Shown: positions 51,593 to 61,240, numbered from the stretch's first letter. The stretch: DNA of 64,000 nt from Catenibacillus scindens (GCF_014202115.1 NZ_JACHFW010000009.1:1-64000); one strand, 5' to 3'. Program-made: numbers and translations. Notes: a model not told the origin generated them from the sequence alone.

Positions 51593-52497
51593 TGATAACT
51601 TCCTTCCTTTTCTTTCTCATCTTTCGGACATCTGCCCGGTCCGCATTTTTTACAACCGGACCTGCCATCCTGCCCCTGTGCGCGTTCCTCTGCTTTTTTG
51701 TCAAATTTTTTCCATACTCCGGCATATAAAATATTGCGCAGAATCTCCGCGTCCTGTATACAGGGCAATTTCTCAAATTCTATTGTACACTCTGCCATCA
51801 TCAGATTCAACATGAAATTGCAATCTTGTGTGAAATTTTCGTGTTCAAACTGTTCTTTCAGAGGGTTATAGCTGCCGCTTTCTATGTCTTTTTCTACATC
51901 ATCAAAAGCATCCATAATGTAAATAAACTTTCCCAGAAAAAATCCCAGACGTTTCAGATTATCTTCCCAGACATCCTTTTCGTAGACTAAAATCGTTTCC
52001 ATGATCTTGCCAAAACATCCGGCAACCCGGTCAATACTTCTCTCATTCTCAAGCTCAAGCTCATGAAGCCGGTGAAGCCAATAAGCCATAGCCCGGCTTT
52101 TCTTCGGATATTTCTTTTTCAGTTTTCTGTAAGTCCCACGAAGAATTCCCGCGCCCACACAGCCGGCTTTGCTGCCCTCGTCTTTCCAGTCATCCATAAG
52201 ATGATGATAGGTCAGCAGCATATTCATGTCTGCGCCATATTCTGTAAATTTGTTCATAAGCATTTTCTGCTTTCTCACAGGATGAACTTTACACCGGTGT
52301 TCTTCTGCCTTTGGTTCACACTCATATAGGCTTGTCAGCAGCATAATAAGAAATGTCATATCATAGGTCAGCGTCATCTGGCCCACAAAACCGTACTTTT
52401 TCTTTAATACATGACACAGGCCACAGTAATAAGCTTTATATTCCTGATATTCTTTTACTTTCAGTTCCGGCTCGTTAGCCGTCACATAACCAAACAT
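51589..52497 (-). CDS. DUF5685 family protein
   Basis: A 302-residue soluble, mostly helical protein matching the DUF5685 style. It opens [20 protein letters not shown], then CGLCHVLKK (Cys25, Cys28), a further CKVHPVRKQ, and the helical acidic segment [20 protein letters not shown] near 197-215. The Asp pattern DAFDDVEKD is reminiscent of all-helical prenyltransferase-like folds. The C-terminus has a separate cysteine group ([13 protein letters not shown]). Function is unknown. First gene of the three-gene operon with the J-domain and membrane proteins. Confidence 0.8.
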   Translation of the reverse strand: MFGYVTANEPELKVKEYQEYKAYYCGLCHVLKKKYGFVGQMTLTYDMTFLIMLLTSLYECEPKAEEHRCKVHPVRKQKMLMNKFTEYGADMNMLLTYHHLMDDWKDEGSKAGCVGAGILRGTYRKLKKKYPKKSRAMAYWLHRLHELELENERSIDRVAGCFGKIMETILVYEKDVWEDNLKRLGFFLGKFIYIMDAFDDVEKDIESGSYNPLKEQFEHENFTQDCNFMLNLMMAECTIEFEKLPCIQDAEILRNILYAGVWKKFDKKAEERAQGQDGRSGCKKCGPGRCPKDEKEKEGSYQ

Positions 52498-52551
52498 AAT
52501 GTATCCTCTCTTAAATTTTTTCCGCTGGATTTGCCGGGCAACTCACGACGT

Positions 52552-53532
52552 TTATTCACATGGGTAGCGAAGCCCCCACATTCCCCGGATGCGGTCCATA
52601 ATACGCATATTTTCCAGGGTGACTACCCAGGGCAGCCTTGAACTTTCCAAGTCTCCCCGTCTAATACAAGACTCAGCTTCCCGGATGACATATTCAAAAC
52701 CATTGACATCGTGAGGAAACTTAACCGTCAGTGGAGCCTCAAAATTTTTCTCCAGCACAACCTTCTCACACTTAGTAAAATGATCTAGGATGATCTTTCC
52801 ATATTCCCCGGAGATCACCGCGCCGCAGCCAAGATCCGAGACAACAGAGGCGCTCAGATGGGCTATTCTGCGTCCTCCCCGATAAACAAATATAATGCTC
52901 TCATGTTCGTCCGTCTGTGCTTCCCCAATATACGCCTGTGTTTTAATATCCTCAATATCAAAGCCAAGAATCATTGTTGCCAGAGTAATCGGGTAAATAC
53001 CAATATCAAGAAGGGCTCCGCCGCCAAGTTCTCGATTAAACCACCTGGAATCAGGAAAGCCCTGGGCCGGAAAGCCATAAAAGCAATCGACAAAGCGAAC
53101 TTCCCCGATAGCGCCCTCGTCAATCCACTGGCGCACCTGTCCGATAGCCGGCAAAAACCGGGTCACCATATTTTCCATAAAAAACACATTATGGTCATAG
53201 GCCATATCAATCATATGCTGAATCTGTCCGGCATTCATCCCCACCGGCTTTTCACACAGCACATGCTTTCCCGCCTTCATGGCAGCCACAGCGTATTCGC
53301 AGTGCATGGGGTGGGGGACAGCAATATATACAGCATCAATGGCAGGATCTTTGAGCATCTTTTCATAACTTTCATAGGCTTTTGTCACATGGCTGCCTTT
53401 CGCGAATTTATATGCTTTTCCATAGTTTCGGGAGGCTACGCCGTAAACATTCACTGTATCCTCCATACGGTACACTGTTTCCGCAAATTTGCGGGCAATA
53501 CGCCCTGTTCCAGCAATTCCCCAGTTAAGCAT
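52552..53532 (-). CDS. Gfo/Idh/MocA family oxidoreductase
   Basis: A 326-residue NAD(P)-dependent sugar or polyol dehydrogenase-type protein. The Rossmann opening is MLNWGIAGTGRIARKFAET, the conserved EKPVGMN loop lies near 95-101, and the C-terminal domain includes LGGGALLDIGIYPITLA with the usual Asp/His region. The family also includes trans-dihydrobenzenediol dehydrogenases, which it resembles in the GxGxIAxKFA wording. Substrate not predicted. The start follows GGAGGTAAAAAG. Isolated. Confidence 0.9.
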   Translation of the reverse strand: MLNWGIAGTGRIARKFAETVYRMEDTVNVYGVASRNYGKAYKFAKGSHVTKAYESYEKMLKDPAIDAVYIAVPHPMHCEYAVAAMKAGKHVLCEKPVGMNAGQIQHMIDMAYDHNVFFMENMVTRFLPAIGQVRQWIDEGAIGEVRFVDCFYGFPAQGFPDSRWFNRELGGGALLDIGIYPITLATMILGFDIEDIKTQAYIGEAQTDEHESIIFVYRGGRRIAHLSASVVSDLGCGAVISGEYGKIILDHFTKCEKVVLEKNFEAPLTVKFPHDVNGFEYVIREAESCIRRGDLESSRLPWVVTLENMRIMDRIRGMWGLRYPCE

Positions 53533-53563
53533 CTTTTTACCTCCATAACTTTGGATTTTACCG

Positions 53564-53639
53564 TACCTATTCAGCCGCGCAAACGGCGGTAAAGCAGCGT
53601 TAGCTGCAGGAATCCGAGATGTATGGCTGAATAGTTACG
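53564..53639. repeat. Dispersed intergenic element with ATTCAGCC/GGCTGAAT ends
   Basis: ATTCAGCC (53569-53576) and GGCTGAAT (53625-53632) flank GGCGGTAAAGCAGCGTTAGC. The core is the inverse of the 10901-10928 and 61093-61122 copies, and the right end is shared with 30162-30176. Confidence 0.7.
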
Positions 53640-53693
53640 ATTTTTCTTTTATACTACCACACTCTACCTGAAACCTCAATGCTGTTAAAACTA

Positions 53694-53722
53694 TTGTCCC
53701 TTTTCTTTAAATCAGGTACAAT
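53694..53722 (+). promoter_or_regulatory. Putative promoter of the DUF3006 gene
   Basis: TTGTCC and TACAAT at 17-base spacing, about 64 bases upstream of the start codon. Confidence 0.55.
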
Positions 53723-53785
53723 AAGTCACATAGCCCGCAGCAAGCTGGCAGGGCATGGAAATCATGTGTAAAGGAGGCGTTAATT

Positions 53786-54019
53786 ATGCTTACTATTGAT
53801 CGTTTTGAGGGCAATTGGGCCATCTGTGAGAATGAAAACGGACAAACTGTCCGGATTTCCAGAAATCTTCTGCCTAAGGGCTGTTTGGAAGGGGATACCC
53901 TGGAGGAAGTCCAAGCTAAGGAAGATCGGGAAGATGCCGCCGGAAAGGTTTACAGGAAGGTGGATAACAGTCAGCGGCGCAAAGATATGCGGGCAAAAAT
54001 GAAAAACCTGTACCACTAG
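53786..54019 (+). CDS. DUF3006 family small protein
   Basis: A 77-residue protein starting after AAGGAGGCGTTAATT. The DUF3006 pattern is clear: MLTIDRFEGNWAICENENG, then VRISRNLLPKGCLEGDTLE and a charged helix rich in Lys, Arg and Glu to the end. Members are small OB-like or SH3-like beta proteins of unknown function, often near metallo-beta-lactamase or competence-type genes, none of which is here. Confidence 0.85.
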   Translation: MLTIDRFEGNWAICENENGQTVRISRNLLPKGCLEGDTLEEVQAKEDREDAAGKVYRKVDNSQRRKDMRAKMKNLYH

Positions 54020-54091
54020 CGAAAGAAAAAAACATAACCGTTCAGGCATCTAAACTGCCGCAGCAACTCCTCTGGTTTTCCAAAGGCCGGG

Positions 54092-54120
54092 TTGACAACA
54101 GCCCTGGAATTTAATATAAT
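54092..54120 (+). promoter_or_regulatory. Consensus promoter of the SEC-C gene
   Basis: TTGACA and TATAAT, both perfect, with 17 bases between, 100 bases upstream of the start at 54220. Confidence 0.85.
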
Positions 54121-54219
54121 AGCCAAAGCATATCCTTGTTCCGGCAGCGGATATAATAAACCGTCCCGGCAGCTAAGGACAGCCAAAAACCAATGAAAAT
54201 AAAGGAAAAGGTGAAGCAA

Positions 54220-54729
54220 ATGAGCAACTTAATGCAGGAATGGGAGAAAATTGTTACCCAGTACAGTAAGGATGCGGCATCACAGCAGAAGTTCTGGACC
54301 AATTATTATTTAAAAGAAAAAGAAGTATATGAACAGCTCCTGACAGAACCGGTGGAAGTTGTCACCGGAACTGTGGAAGAACTGGCAAAAAAATACGGCA
54401 TCGAGACACCCTTAATGTTAGGATTTCTTGACGGGATCAACGAGAGTATCAAAGACCCCAATCCCATCGAAGACCTGGAAGCGGACTCTACAGTAACTCT
54501 GGACATTGATCTTGAAAAACTGTATTATAATATGGTTGCCGCAAGAGCAGACTGGCTTTACAATCTGCCCCAGTGGAACAGCCTGTTAAGTGAAGAGCGC
54601 CGCAAAGAGCTTTACAAACAGCAGAAAAGCTCAACCACTGTTGTCAAGGGCAAGAAGATCGGTCGCAATGATCCATGTCCATGCGGCAGCGGCAAAAAAT
54701 ACAAATTCTGCTGCGGAAGAAACAAATAA
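54220..54729 (+). CDS. SEC-C motif protein
   Basis: A 169-residue protein, start at ATG 54220 ([11 protein letters not shown]) after AAAAGGTGAAGCAA; an in-frame ATG 27 bases earlier lacks a site. The N-terminal 140 residues are helical and acidic ([20 protein letters not shown], then [20 protein letters not shown]). The last 20 residues are the zinc-binding SEC-C motif [19 protein letters not shown], as found at the SecA C-terminus, where it binds zinc and SecB or ribosomes. The whole protein is a known but uncharacterised type in Firmicutes. Confidence 0.9.
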   Translation: MSNLMQEWEKIVTQYSKDAASQQKFWTNYYLKEKEVYEQLLTEPVEVVTGTVEELAKKYGIETPLMLGFLDGINESIKDPNPIEDLEADSTVTLDIDLEKLYYNMVAARADWLYNLPQWNSLLSEERRKELYKQQKSSTTVVKGKKIGRNDPCPCGSGKKYKFCCGRNK

Positions 54730-54733
54730 ATTT

Positions 54734-54764
54734 TCCGGCCACAGGTTCATATCCTGCGGCCGGA
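54734..54764. terminator. Terminator after the SEC-C gene
   Basis: TCCGGCCACAGG pairs with CCTGCGGCCGGA with one mismatch over a short loop, followed by TTTTTCAT. Confidence 0.75.
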
Positions 54765-54825
54765 TTTTTCATATCACAGGAAACTATTCCCTGTTCTTTA
54801 ATTTCGTGTTCTTTAATTATCTGTT

Positions 54826-56514
54826 CTATCCGTTCAGTCGAAGATCCTCGCTGATCAGATCCATAACCCGCTCTACCGTGTGATCGTCAAAGGGATTGCT
54901 CAGTCCCCCGACCTTTAACAGATCAAAATAGCCTTTGCTCCCGCCGGCGCAGCAGAACTTATAATAGCCCTCCCAGGCTTTTTCCGGATCCTGTTTCATG
55001 CGGCCATAAAATTCAAAGGCGCCCATTTGGGCAAGGGCATAATCAATATAATAGAAGGGAAAAAGGAAAATATGCTGTTTTTGCATCCAGAAACCGCCGC
55101 TTTCGAGAAATTCATTGCCGTCGTAAGCTCTCCAGGGCATGTATTTCTTTTCAAGCTCTCTCCAGATTTTCCGGCGCTGCGCCGCGTTATCCGCCATCTC
55201 CTCAAACACCCGGTGCTGAAACTCGTCAACACAGGCCATATAAGGTATACAGCACAGGGAAGATACTAAATGGGCGTAGCGGTACTGATCCGCTTTTTCT
55301 CCAAAAAACAGTTCCATCCACGGATGGGTGAAATACTCCATGGACATCGAATGAATCTCACTGATCTCAGCCGTTGACCATACCTGCTCTGTCAGCGGGA
55401 AAATGCGGGATGCGCTGTAAGCCTCAAAAGCATGTCCGGCCTCATGGGTCAGTACATCCACATCCGCACTGGTTCCGTTAAAATTAGAAAAAATAAAGGG
55501 CGCCTTATATTTAGACAAAAATGTACAGTAACCGCCCTGACGTTTTCCCGGCTTTGTCTCAAGATCAAAAAGCTGGTTTTCCACCATAAAATCAAAAAAT
55601 TCGCCCGTTTCCTTTGACAATTCCCCATACATCTTCTTTGCCTTAGCCACAAGTTCATGAGAATTTCCTTCAGGCACAGCGTTTCCCTCTGGAAATACAA
55701 GGGCTTCATCATAATAATACAAATGATCAATTCCCAGGCGCCGCCGCTGCTGATCGTACAGTTTTTGGCAGACAGGGACGATATGCTCCACAATCTGGCG
55801 GCGGAAATTAGCCACTTCTTCCCGGCCGTAATCAAAACGTCCGTTGTAATGATAAGCCATTTCAATATAATCCTTAAATCCCAAAACTCCGGCCATTTTC
55901 ACCCGGACACGGACAAGCTGGTCATAAATATTATCCAATTCGCCGGCCACAGAAGCGTAAAGATTTGCCCAGGCATTAAAAGCTTCCCGGCGCACCGAGC
56001 GGTCTTTACTTTCCATATATTTTAAAAGTCCGTAAAAATTCACTTCTTCTCCGTGAAATGTTGTAGTACAGACCGCTGAAGCTTTAGCATACTGGCGAGT
56101 CAGGCGGTTTTCTTCCACCCGGTTGGCAACATTTTCCTCACTGGCAAATCGGATCTGGTTTTTAAGATTTTTAATGTATATATTCCCAAATTCCTTTTCA
56201 AAATCCTGTACAAAAGGTGACTGAAGAATGATCTGGCTGACCTCTTTCATCTCCACCTGAATCTGGGGAATGGCCTTCTCATAAAATTCCATCTCCTGCT
56301 CATAAAAAGGATCAGCGGTATCAATGGTGTTGCGTATATCCGCCACCGTATTCATTGTGTCCAGATCTATCTGGGCTTTTTCCAGAGCCAGGAAAAGATC
56401 CCTGGCCTGGGAATAATCTTTCGCTTTTGGAAATTCCTCTGTAAATTCTCTGATCTTTTGGGATAACTCCTGAATATCAGGACGTTTATAAACAATTTGT
56501 GAAAATTTCTCCAT
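54826..56514 (-). CDS. M3 family oligoendopeptidase
   Basis: A 562-residue zinc metallopeptidase. The active site is LTHEAGHAFEAYSASR near residue 357 (HExxH) with the third ligand Glu in STAEISEIHSMSMEYF about 25 residues on. The preceding helical domain and the length fit PepF-type oligopeptidases of the M3B group (EVANFRRQIVEHIVPVC). It is expected to hydrolyse short peptides in the cytoplasm; no signal peptide is present. The start follows AAAGGATGATCATAT. Confidence 0.93.
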   Translation of the reverse strand: MEKFSQIVYKRPDIQELSQKIREFTEEFPKAKDYSQARDLFLALEKAQIDLDTMNTVADIRNTIDTADPFYEQEMEFYEKAIPQIQVEMKEVSQIILQSPFVQDFEKEFGNIYIKNLKNQIRFASEENVANRVEENRLTRQYAKASAVCTTTFHGEEVNFYGLLKYMESKDRSVRREAFNAWANLYASVAGELDNIYDQLVRVRVKMAGVLGFKDYIEMAYHYNGRFDYGREEVANFRRQIVEHIVPVCQKLYDQQRRRLGIDHLYYYDEALVFPEGNAVPEGNSHELVAKAKKMYGELSKETGEFFDFMVENQLFDLETKPGKRQGGYCTFLSKYKAPFIFSNFNGTSADVDVLTHEAGHAFEAYSASRIFPLTEQVWSTAEISEIHSMSMEYFTHPWMELFFGEKADQYRYAHLVSSLCCIPYMACVDEFQHRVFEEMADNAAQRRKIWRELEKKYMPWRAYDGNEFLESGGFWMQKQHIFLFPFYYIDYALAQMGAFEFYGRMKQDPEKAWEGYYKFCCAGGSKGYFDLLKVGGLSNPFDDHTVERVMDLISEDLRLNG

Positions 56515-56544
56515 ATATGATCATCCTTTCTTTTTGTGTTTTCT

Positions 56545-59031
56545 TCAGCAACAGTAAATATACCGGATCAATAGCCGCTTCCACCATTTCTGGCGCCGGA
56601 TCAGCCGGTCTGAGATCCTCTGATAAAACTGCCAGCTCCAGCGCCACTGCTCCTCGCTGACACCGTCCCGGCTAAATGCCGCCGCGTTTGCCAGATCACT
56701 GAGTATTTTCAGATCGTCGGTCTGAATAAATTCAAAAGCCTGCTCCACAGATTTATAATATTCTTCCTCATCTTCCCAGGCCGCCAGATCAAATCCACAG
56801 ATTTTTAAAAGTCTGCGAATATTTCCATAAATAGCCACAACCCCTTTACTTCTGTTTTTCTGGCGCATACGTCTTATGCGCTGCTTTCTCACGGCAGCAG
56901 CCCGAAACAGAATCAGCAAAGCTGCGAGAATAATAATCCCTGCTGCGGCAAGACCGAACCACAGAAATCTAAATAACACAGTGCCAAAATATCCCTGGCC
57001 GTTATCTCTGTTTTCCGAAAACGCCCCGTCATTACCATTATTATTACCGTTATCTCCTGTCTCATTCTCAGGCGCCTGTGTATCGGAAGATGCCTGAGTA
57101 TCTTCAGTCATATTCTGAGCATCCTCAGTCTGGGTCTGGCTTTGGGATTCTGTCTCCGTGGAGTTACTTTCGCTACTTTCCCCGGTAAGCTCCTGTGAAT
57201 TATAGTAAGTTGGAGTTACTTCTACCGGAACCCAGCCTACCTGATCCAGGTACACTTCTGTCCAGGCGTGGGCCTGATGGTCGTAAACAGTAGCCACAAA
57301 TCCGCTGTCATCCGGTGAAAAATTCCCCGGAACAAGAATATACCCTTCCACGTAACGGGCCGGGACACCCATATTCCTCAGCAAAAGCGTGGCCGCTGTG
57401 GCAAAATGCATACAGTAGCCTCTTCGGTTTTCCATAAGAAAATACTCTGTATAATCATAGCCTTCCGGGAGATCTCCCGGCGTCAGACTGTAAGTACAGG
57501 TCTGCCCCAAAAGCTGGCGCACATAGGCGATCTTCTCCTGGGTAGTCCCTGGGACAACACCCTGGGTAAACTGGTCCAGCATCTCCTTTGTCCCCTGAGG
57601 AACCTGAACATAATGCTCTTTTACAAAAGTCTGGTAAGCACTTTCCAGCTCTCCTATAGCGGGATATTGCTCTATATAGGAGGCGGCGTAGATTTGCAGA
57701 TCCTCAAAATCTCCGGCAAGGGGATAAATCATAGGCGCGTAATCAAAATCTGAAACATTATCCATCCCCTGAATATACAGATCGTTAACCCAGCCTGAAC
57801 CACTGTCAATGGCCGCTCCATAGGGCATAAAAACATAGCTGCCAAAAACCGCCCTTTTCTCAATGGTTATATGAGCCGTTCCAAAGTTCTCCAGCAAAGT
57901 GTAGGGCAGCCCTTTCAAATAGTTTTCTTCCTGACCGTCAATCTGATTTTCACTGATAAACTGGGAATATTCCCCACCAGTCTCGGATTCCCACCGGCTA
58001 TTTAAGTATCTATCCCCCACATAAGCTTTAATATACATATTTGATGTGGGATTTTGATCCACTGAAACCACAAGCTGCTCATCACCATGATAATACAGAT
58101 CCCCGGAGGATGCCAGATCTCCGCCGCTGATACCTCCCTGGGGAGTACCCTGATCCGTTCCCCAGTTTTCAAACCAATGGAGATTTTCCCTTGTCCAGTC
58201 CCTTAGCGTTTGCTGATATTGCATCAGCCTCTGTTCCTGAGGCAGCCCGGTCATACGGGTGATCCCAAAAGATAATCCCACGACAGCCGCCAGGGTCAGA
58301 ATCATAAAGATTGCCGCTTTCCCACCGATTTTCGCCGAGGCGGATTTATCGCCACGGATATAAAAGTGGCCGGCCAGCGCCGTCAGTGTACCGTATTTTC
58401 CAAAACGGTGACCGGTATAACTGCCCACTGCCAAAATACAGCCAAAGAAGCAAAAACCAGCCGTCCAAAAAAGATCTGGCACCTGACCTACTAAAAAGGC
58501 GCCTGCGATGGCCAGGGTACCGGGGAAAAGTCCAAAAATCCCGCTCTTTAGCCCCCAAAAACAGATGGAAGCAAATATAACCAACAGCATTGCTATGAAA
58601 AAATAGACCTCAAAAGCCAACTCTCCGGACCATACACCTTCATCCACTGTCCCCTGAGAATAATACTGATCTACAAGAAGAGCAATACGCTCATAAATAC
58701 TGTTAAATCCCACTGCTAAAGTTTTCATACGTAACCAGGCAAATATCCCCGCACCGGCACAGATAATAATAACGCCGCCCCAAAAAAACTGCCAGCGGAC
58801 AGATAAAAGGGAGAAAACAGCGCACAAGATCAGCATTGTCAAAAAGATCCTTACGGCCGGAAAAATCATCCCCAGCCCACGAAAAAAAACGCAAAAAGCA
58901 GCAAACTGGATCATGACCATACACAACAGGACAAAGGCATTCCACAGAGGCGTCTCCAACCGTTGTTTTTTCCCGTCATAATATGAAGTTTTTTCCAGAA
59001 AGTGTATCCCGGTCCAATCCTCTTTCTTCAT
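56545..59031 (-). CDS. Transglutaminase-like membrane protein (TgpA type)
   Basis: An 828-residue protein starting at ATG 59031 after GATGGAGAG. About seven membrane segments occupy residues 30-220, then a large outer part with the transglutaminase-like core: Cys near 537 (NRRGYCMHFATAATLLL), GVPARYVEGYI, His near 588 (HQAHAWTEVY) and WVPVEVTPT where many homologues have Asp. A low-complexity Ser/Thr/Glu/Gln/Asn linker, one membrane helix near 715 and a C-terminal domain follow. It is the third gene of MoxR-DUF58-transglutaminase, and its start lies 56 bases inside the DUF58 gene. Confidence 0.88.
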   Translation of the reverse strand: MKKEDWTGIHFLEKTSYYDGKKQRLETPLWNAFVLLCMVMIQFAAFCVFFRGLGMIFPAVRIFLTMLILCAVFSLLSVRWQFFWGGVIIICAGAGIFAWLRMKTLAVGFNSIYERIALLVDQYYSQGTVDEGVWSGELAFEVYFFIAMLLVIFASICFWGLKSGIFGLFPGTLAIAGAFLVGQVPDLFWTAGFCFFGCILAVGSYTGHRFGKYGTLTALAGHFYIRGDKSASAKIGGKAAIFMILTLAAVVGLSFGITRMTGLPQEQRLMQYQQTLRDWTRENLHWFENWGTDQGTPQGGISGGDLASSGDLYYHGDEQLVVSVDQNPTSNMYIKAYVGDRYLNSRWESETGGEYSQFISENQIDGQEENYLKGLPYTLLENFGTAHITIEKRAVFGSYVFMPYGAAIDSGSGWVNDLYIQGMDNVSDFDYAPMIYPLAGDFEDLQIYAASYIEQYPAIGELESAYQTFVKEHYVQVPQGTKEMLDQFTQGVVPGTTQEKIAYVRQLLGQTCTYSLTPGDLPEGYDYTEYFLMENRRGYCMHFATAATLLLRNMGVPARYVEGYILVPGNFSPDDSGFVATVYDHQAHAWTEVYLDQVGWVPVEVTPTYYNSQELTGESSESNSTETESQSQTQTEDAQNMTEDTQASSDTQAPENETGDNGNNNGNDGAFSENRDNGQGYFGTVLFRFLWFGLAAAGIIILAALLILFRAAAVRKQRIRRMRQKNRSKGVVAIYGNIRRLLKICGFDLAAWEDEEEYYKSVEQAFEFIQTDDLKILSDLANAAAFSRDGVSEEQWRWSWQFYQRISDRLIRRQKWWKRLLIRYIYCC

Positions 59032-60103
59032 AAATCTCTCCATCTTTTTCCATCGTCAAGTCGGTATTTACAGATAAAAATGTACAAAAGCTTTCCGCAC
59101 CCCACACTCTTGTATAAAACGCTTCCGCATTGTGAACAGGTACATGAGAATGGACATACATAAGCCGCCCCATATAAGCGTAGACATCCTCCTCTGATTC
59201 GATGGCATGGCGCTCCAGCGTCATATCTTTCTTGCACCATGCAATATAATGCCAGCACCGGGCTCTCGCCAGAGCCAGACTGACAGACAGTCCTGTTTCT
59301 ATAACCTTTGTCATCCGGTCCAGCAGCCCTGCACTGTGATTAACTTTTTTATCGTGTTCTTTATCATCACTTTGGATCAATGAAAAGTTAAAAAAGACAA
59401 CAACAGGATAACCTATCGGCCGCGAAAATTCTTTAACCATCATATCATCTGTGCGTGCGGTTAACTTCCAGTGTATCCGCTGCATCCGGTCCCCCTGGCG
59501 GAAAGGGCGTATGTCAAATACTTCAGATGGGTCGTCGCCACTCTTCTCTTTTGAAAAAGTATCGCTATCCCCAATAAAATCCCGGATTTTAGCGCTGATC
59601 TCAAAATTCATAGAAAAAAGCCGGGGGAACACAAGGATATCCAATGTCTGACCGCATTTTTTTGAAAATCCGAAAACTCTGAGATAACCGCTAACCCTGA
59701 AACGCTCCACTTCAATCCAGAGAACGCCGCAGCAATCCGACGACAGCCGGATAGTGACGCAAGCCTTTGTCCGGGCGTCAGCGTAGGTGCATATCCACTG
59801 TTTCTGGACAGTTCCCCCCATTTTATTTTTATAATTGACTTTGATCCAAAGATGGCTTATGGGAAGGAAGCCTTTATTATGAATGTGTACTGTCACCGGG
59901 ATAATATCTCCGTTATGGACAAGTTTATCCGGCATATCAGCCAGGAGAGTTACACAGTGGCGCAGATAAAGGGCTGTAAAAAATTCCCACAGGAGGATTA
60001 AAACCATTCCGAGAAATACAATAAAAAACATCGGCTCTGTGTACATAATCAGCACATACAGGCAAAGTATCATACCCAGTAAATATACTGGCAAATTTTT
60101 CAT
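58976..60103 (-). CDS. DUF58 domain membrane protein
   Basis: A 375-residue protein with two N-terminal membrane segments (5-22, 24-43), a beta-rich region (KLVHNGDIIPVTVHIHNKG) and the conserved DUF58 stretch FDIRPFRQGDRMQRIHWKLTARTDDMMVKEF near 205-235, whose IHWKxTAR core defines the family. The rest looks like a vWA-type fold. It works with a MoxR ATPase in many bacteria, often in cell-envelope or metal-insertion systems. Starts 17 bases after the MoxR stop, behind GGAGGGACGGA. Confidence 0.9.
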   Translation of the reverse strand: MKNLPVYLLGMILCLYVLIMYTEPMFFIVFLGMVLILLWEFFTALYLRHCVTLLADMPDKLVHNGDIIPVTVHIHNKGFLPISHLWIKVNYKNKMGGTVQKQWICTYADARTKACVTIRLSSDCCGVLWIEVERFRVSGYLRVFGFSKKCGQTLDILVFPRLFSMNFEISAKIRDFIGDSDTFSKEKSGDDPSEVFDIRPFRQGDRMQRIHWKLTARTDDMMVKEFSRPIGYPVVVFFNFSLIQSDDKEHDKKVNHSAGLLDRMTKVIETGLSVSLALARARCWHYIAWCKKDMTLERHAIESEEDVYAYMGRLMYVHSHVPVHNAEAFYTRVWGAESFCTFLSVNTDLTMEKDGEIYEERGLDRDTLSGKNFIL

Positions 60104-60120
60104 TCCGTCCCTCCGATCCC

Positions 60121-61062
60121 TTATCTTGGCACCGGCTTTTGCACCGCCGATAAGATATGATCCAAAACCATCCGGGCATCGTACCCCGCAAGGCCGGCCC
60201 TGCCATCAAGAATCAGCCTGTGGGCCGCTACGTCCTTAAACACATCCGCCACATCGTCAGGCAGAACATAGTCCCTGCCTGCCAGAAAAGCCGCGCTTTT
60301 TGCCATTCGGCACAGTGCCAAAGTTCCCCTGGGACTGACTCCCAGCTTGATCATATCATTATTCCGGGTGGCATTGACCAGGGTAGCAATATATTCATAT
60401 ACCGCGTCATGAATATAAATCTGCTCAACGGACTTCTGACATGCAATAAGCATCGGGCCGTCCATCACCGGACGTACATGATCTAAGGGGTTTTCCGTAT
60501 TTCTCCGTTTAATAATCTGAATTTCATTTTTAATATCCGGGTATCCCAGGCTAAAACAGATCATAAAGCGATCCAGTTGAGATTCCGGCAAAAGCTGTGT
60601 CCCCGCAGACCCTGTGGGATTTTGCGTGGCGATAACAATAAACGGCTCCGGCACATCCAGAGTATTTCCGTCAATCGTCACTTTCCCCTCCTCCATCACC
60701 TGCAAAAGAGCAGACTGTGTCTTTGGAGAAGTTCTGTTGATCTCATCTGCCAGAAACAGATTGGTCATCACCGGCCCTGCCACATAGCGAAAACTTTTCG
60801 TCTCTTTTTGAAACATATAAAAGCCTGTAACATCGCTGGGCAGCACATCCGGCGTAAACTGGACCCGCTTCTGCTTTAAAGCCATTGCCCTGGAAAATGC
60901 CAGGGCCATGGTCGTCTTTCCAACTCCCGGAATATCATCCATTAAAATGTGTCCGCCGGCAAGGATCGCCAGCATCACTTTTTTTATATAAATATCTTTG
61001 CCCGCCACAACTTTCCCCACTTCGCGGATCACGCTGCGCGGCGCATTTGCAAGATCACTCAT
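60121..61062 (-). CDS. MoxR-family AAA+ ATPase
   Basis: A 313-residue AAA+ protein. Walker A DIPGVGKTTMALAF near 40-52, Walker B NLFLADEINRTSPKTQSALL near 105, sensor 1 FIVIATQNPTGSAGT, and sensor 2 GVSPRGTLALCR near 250. MoxR ATPases act as chaperones for partner proteins, here the DUF58 and transglutaminase-like products. First gene of the operon, start after ATAGGAGGAGAATT. Confidence 0.95.
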   Translation of the reverse strand: MSDLANAPRSVIREVGKVVAGKDIYIKKVMLAILAGGHILMDDIPGVGKTTMALAFSRAMALKQKRVQFTPDVLPSDVTGFYMFQKETKSFRYVAGPVMTNLFLADEINRTSPKTQSALLQVMEEGKVTIDGNTLDVPEPFIVIATQNPTGSAGTQLLPESQLDRFMICFSLGYPDIKNEIQIIKRRNTENPLDHVRPVMDGPMLIACQKSVEQIYIHDAVYEYIATLVNATRNNDMIKLGVSPRGTLALCRMAKSAAFLAGRDYVLPDDVADVFKDVAAHRLILDGRAGLAGYDARMVLDHILSAVQKPVPR

Positions 61063-61091
61063 AATTCTCCTCCTATGCGTTGTCTTTCGGA

Positions 61092-61140
61092 AATTCTCGC
61101 AGCTAACGCTGTTTTACCGCCGCTTACGCGGCCCAGTAGC
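61092..61140. repeat. Dispersed intergenic element, half copy
   Basis: ATTCTCGCAGCTAACGCTG and TTTTACCGCCGCTTACGCGG are nearly identical to the core at 10900-10928. The GGCTGAAT end is missing. It lies just upstream of the MoxR gene. Confidence 0.65.
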
Positions 61141-61204
61141 TACCAAATTTTATTATAGCAGGTTTATATGTACAGGGCTACTCTTTTTCGGAACTCTGTT
61201 GCAA

Positions 61205-61240
61205 AAACAGGCAGCCAGGATTTTTCCTGACTGCCTGTTT
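61205..61240 (-). terminator. Terminator after the ABC ATPase gene
   Basis: AAACAGGCAGCCAGGA and TCCTGACTGCCTGTTT form a 16-bp stem with one mismatch over TTTT; on the minus strand TTTTTGC follows. Confidence 0.8.
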
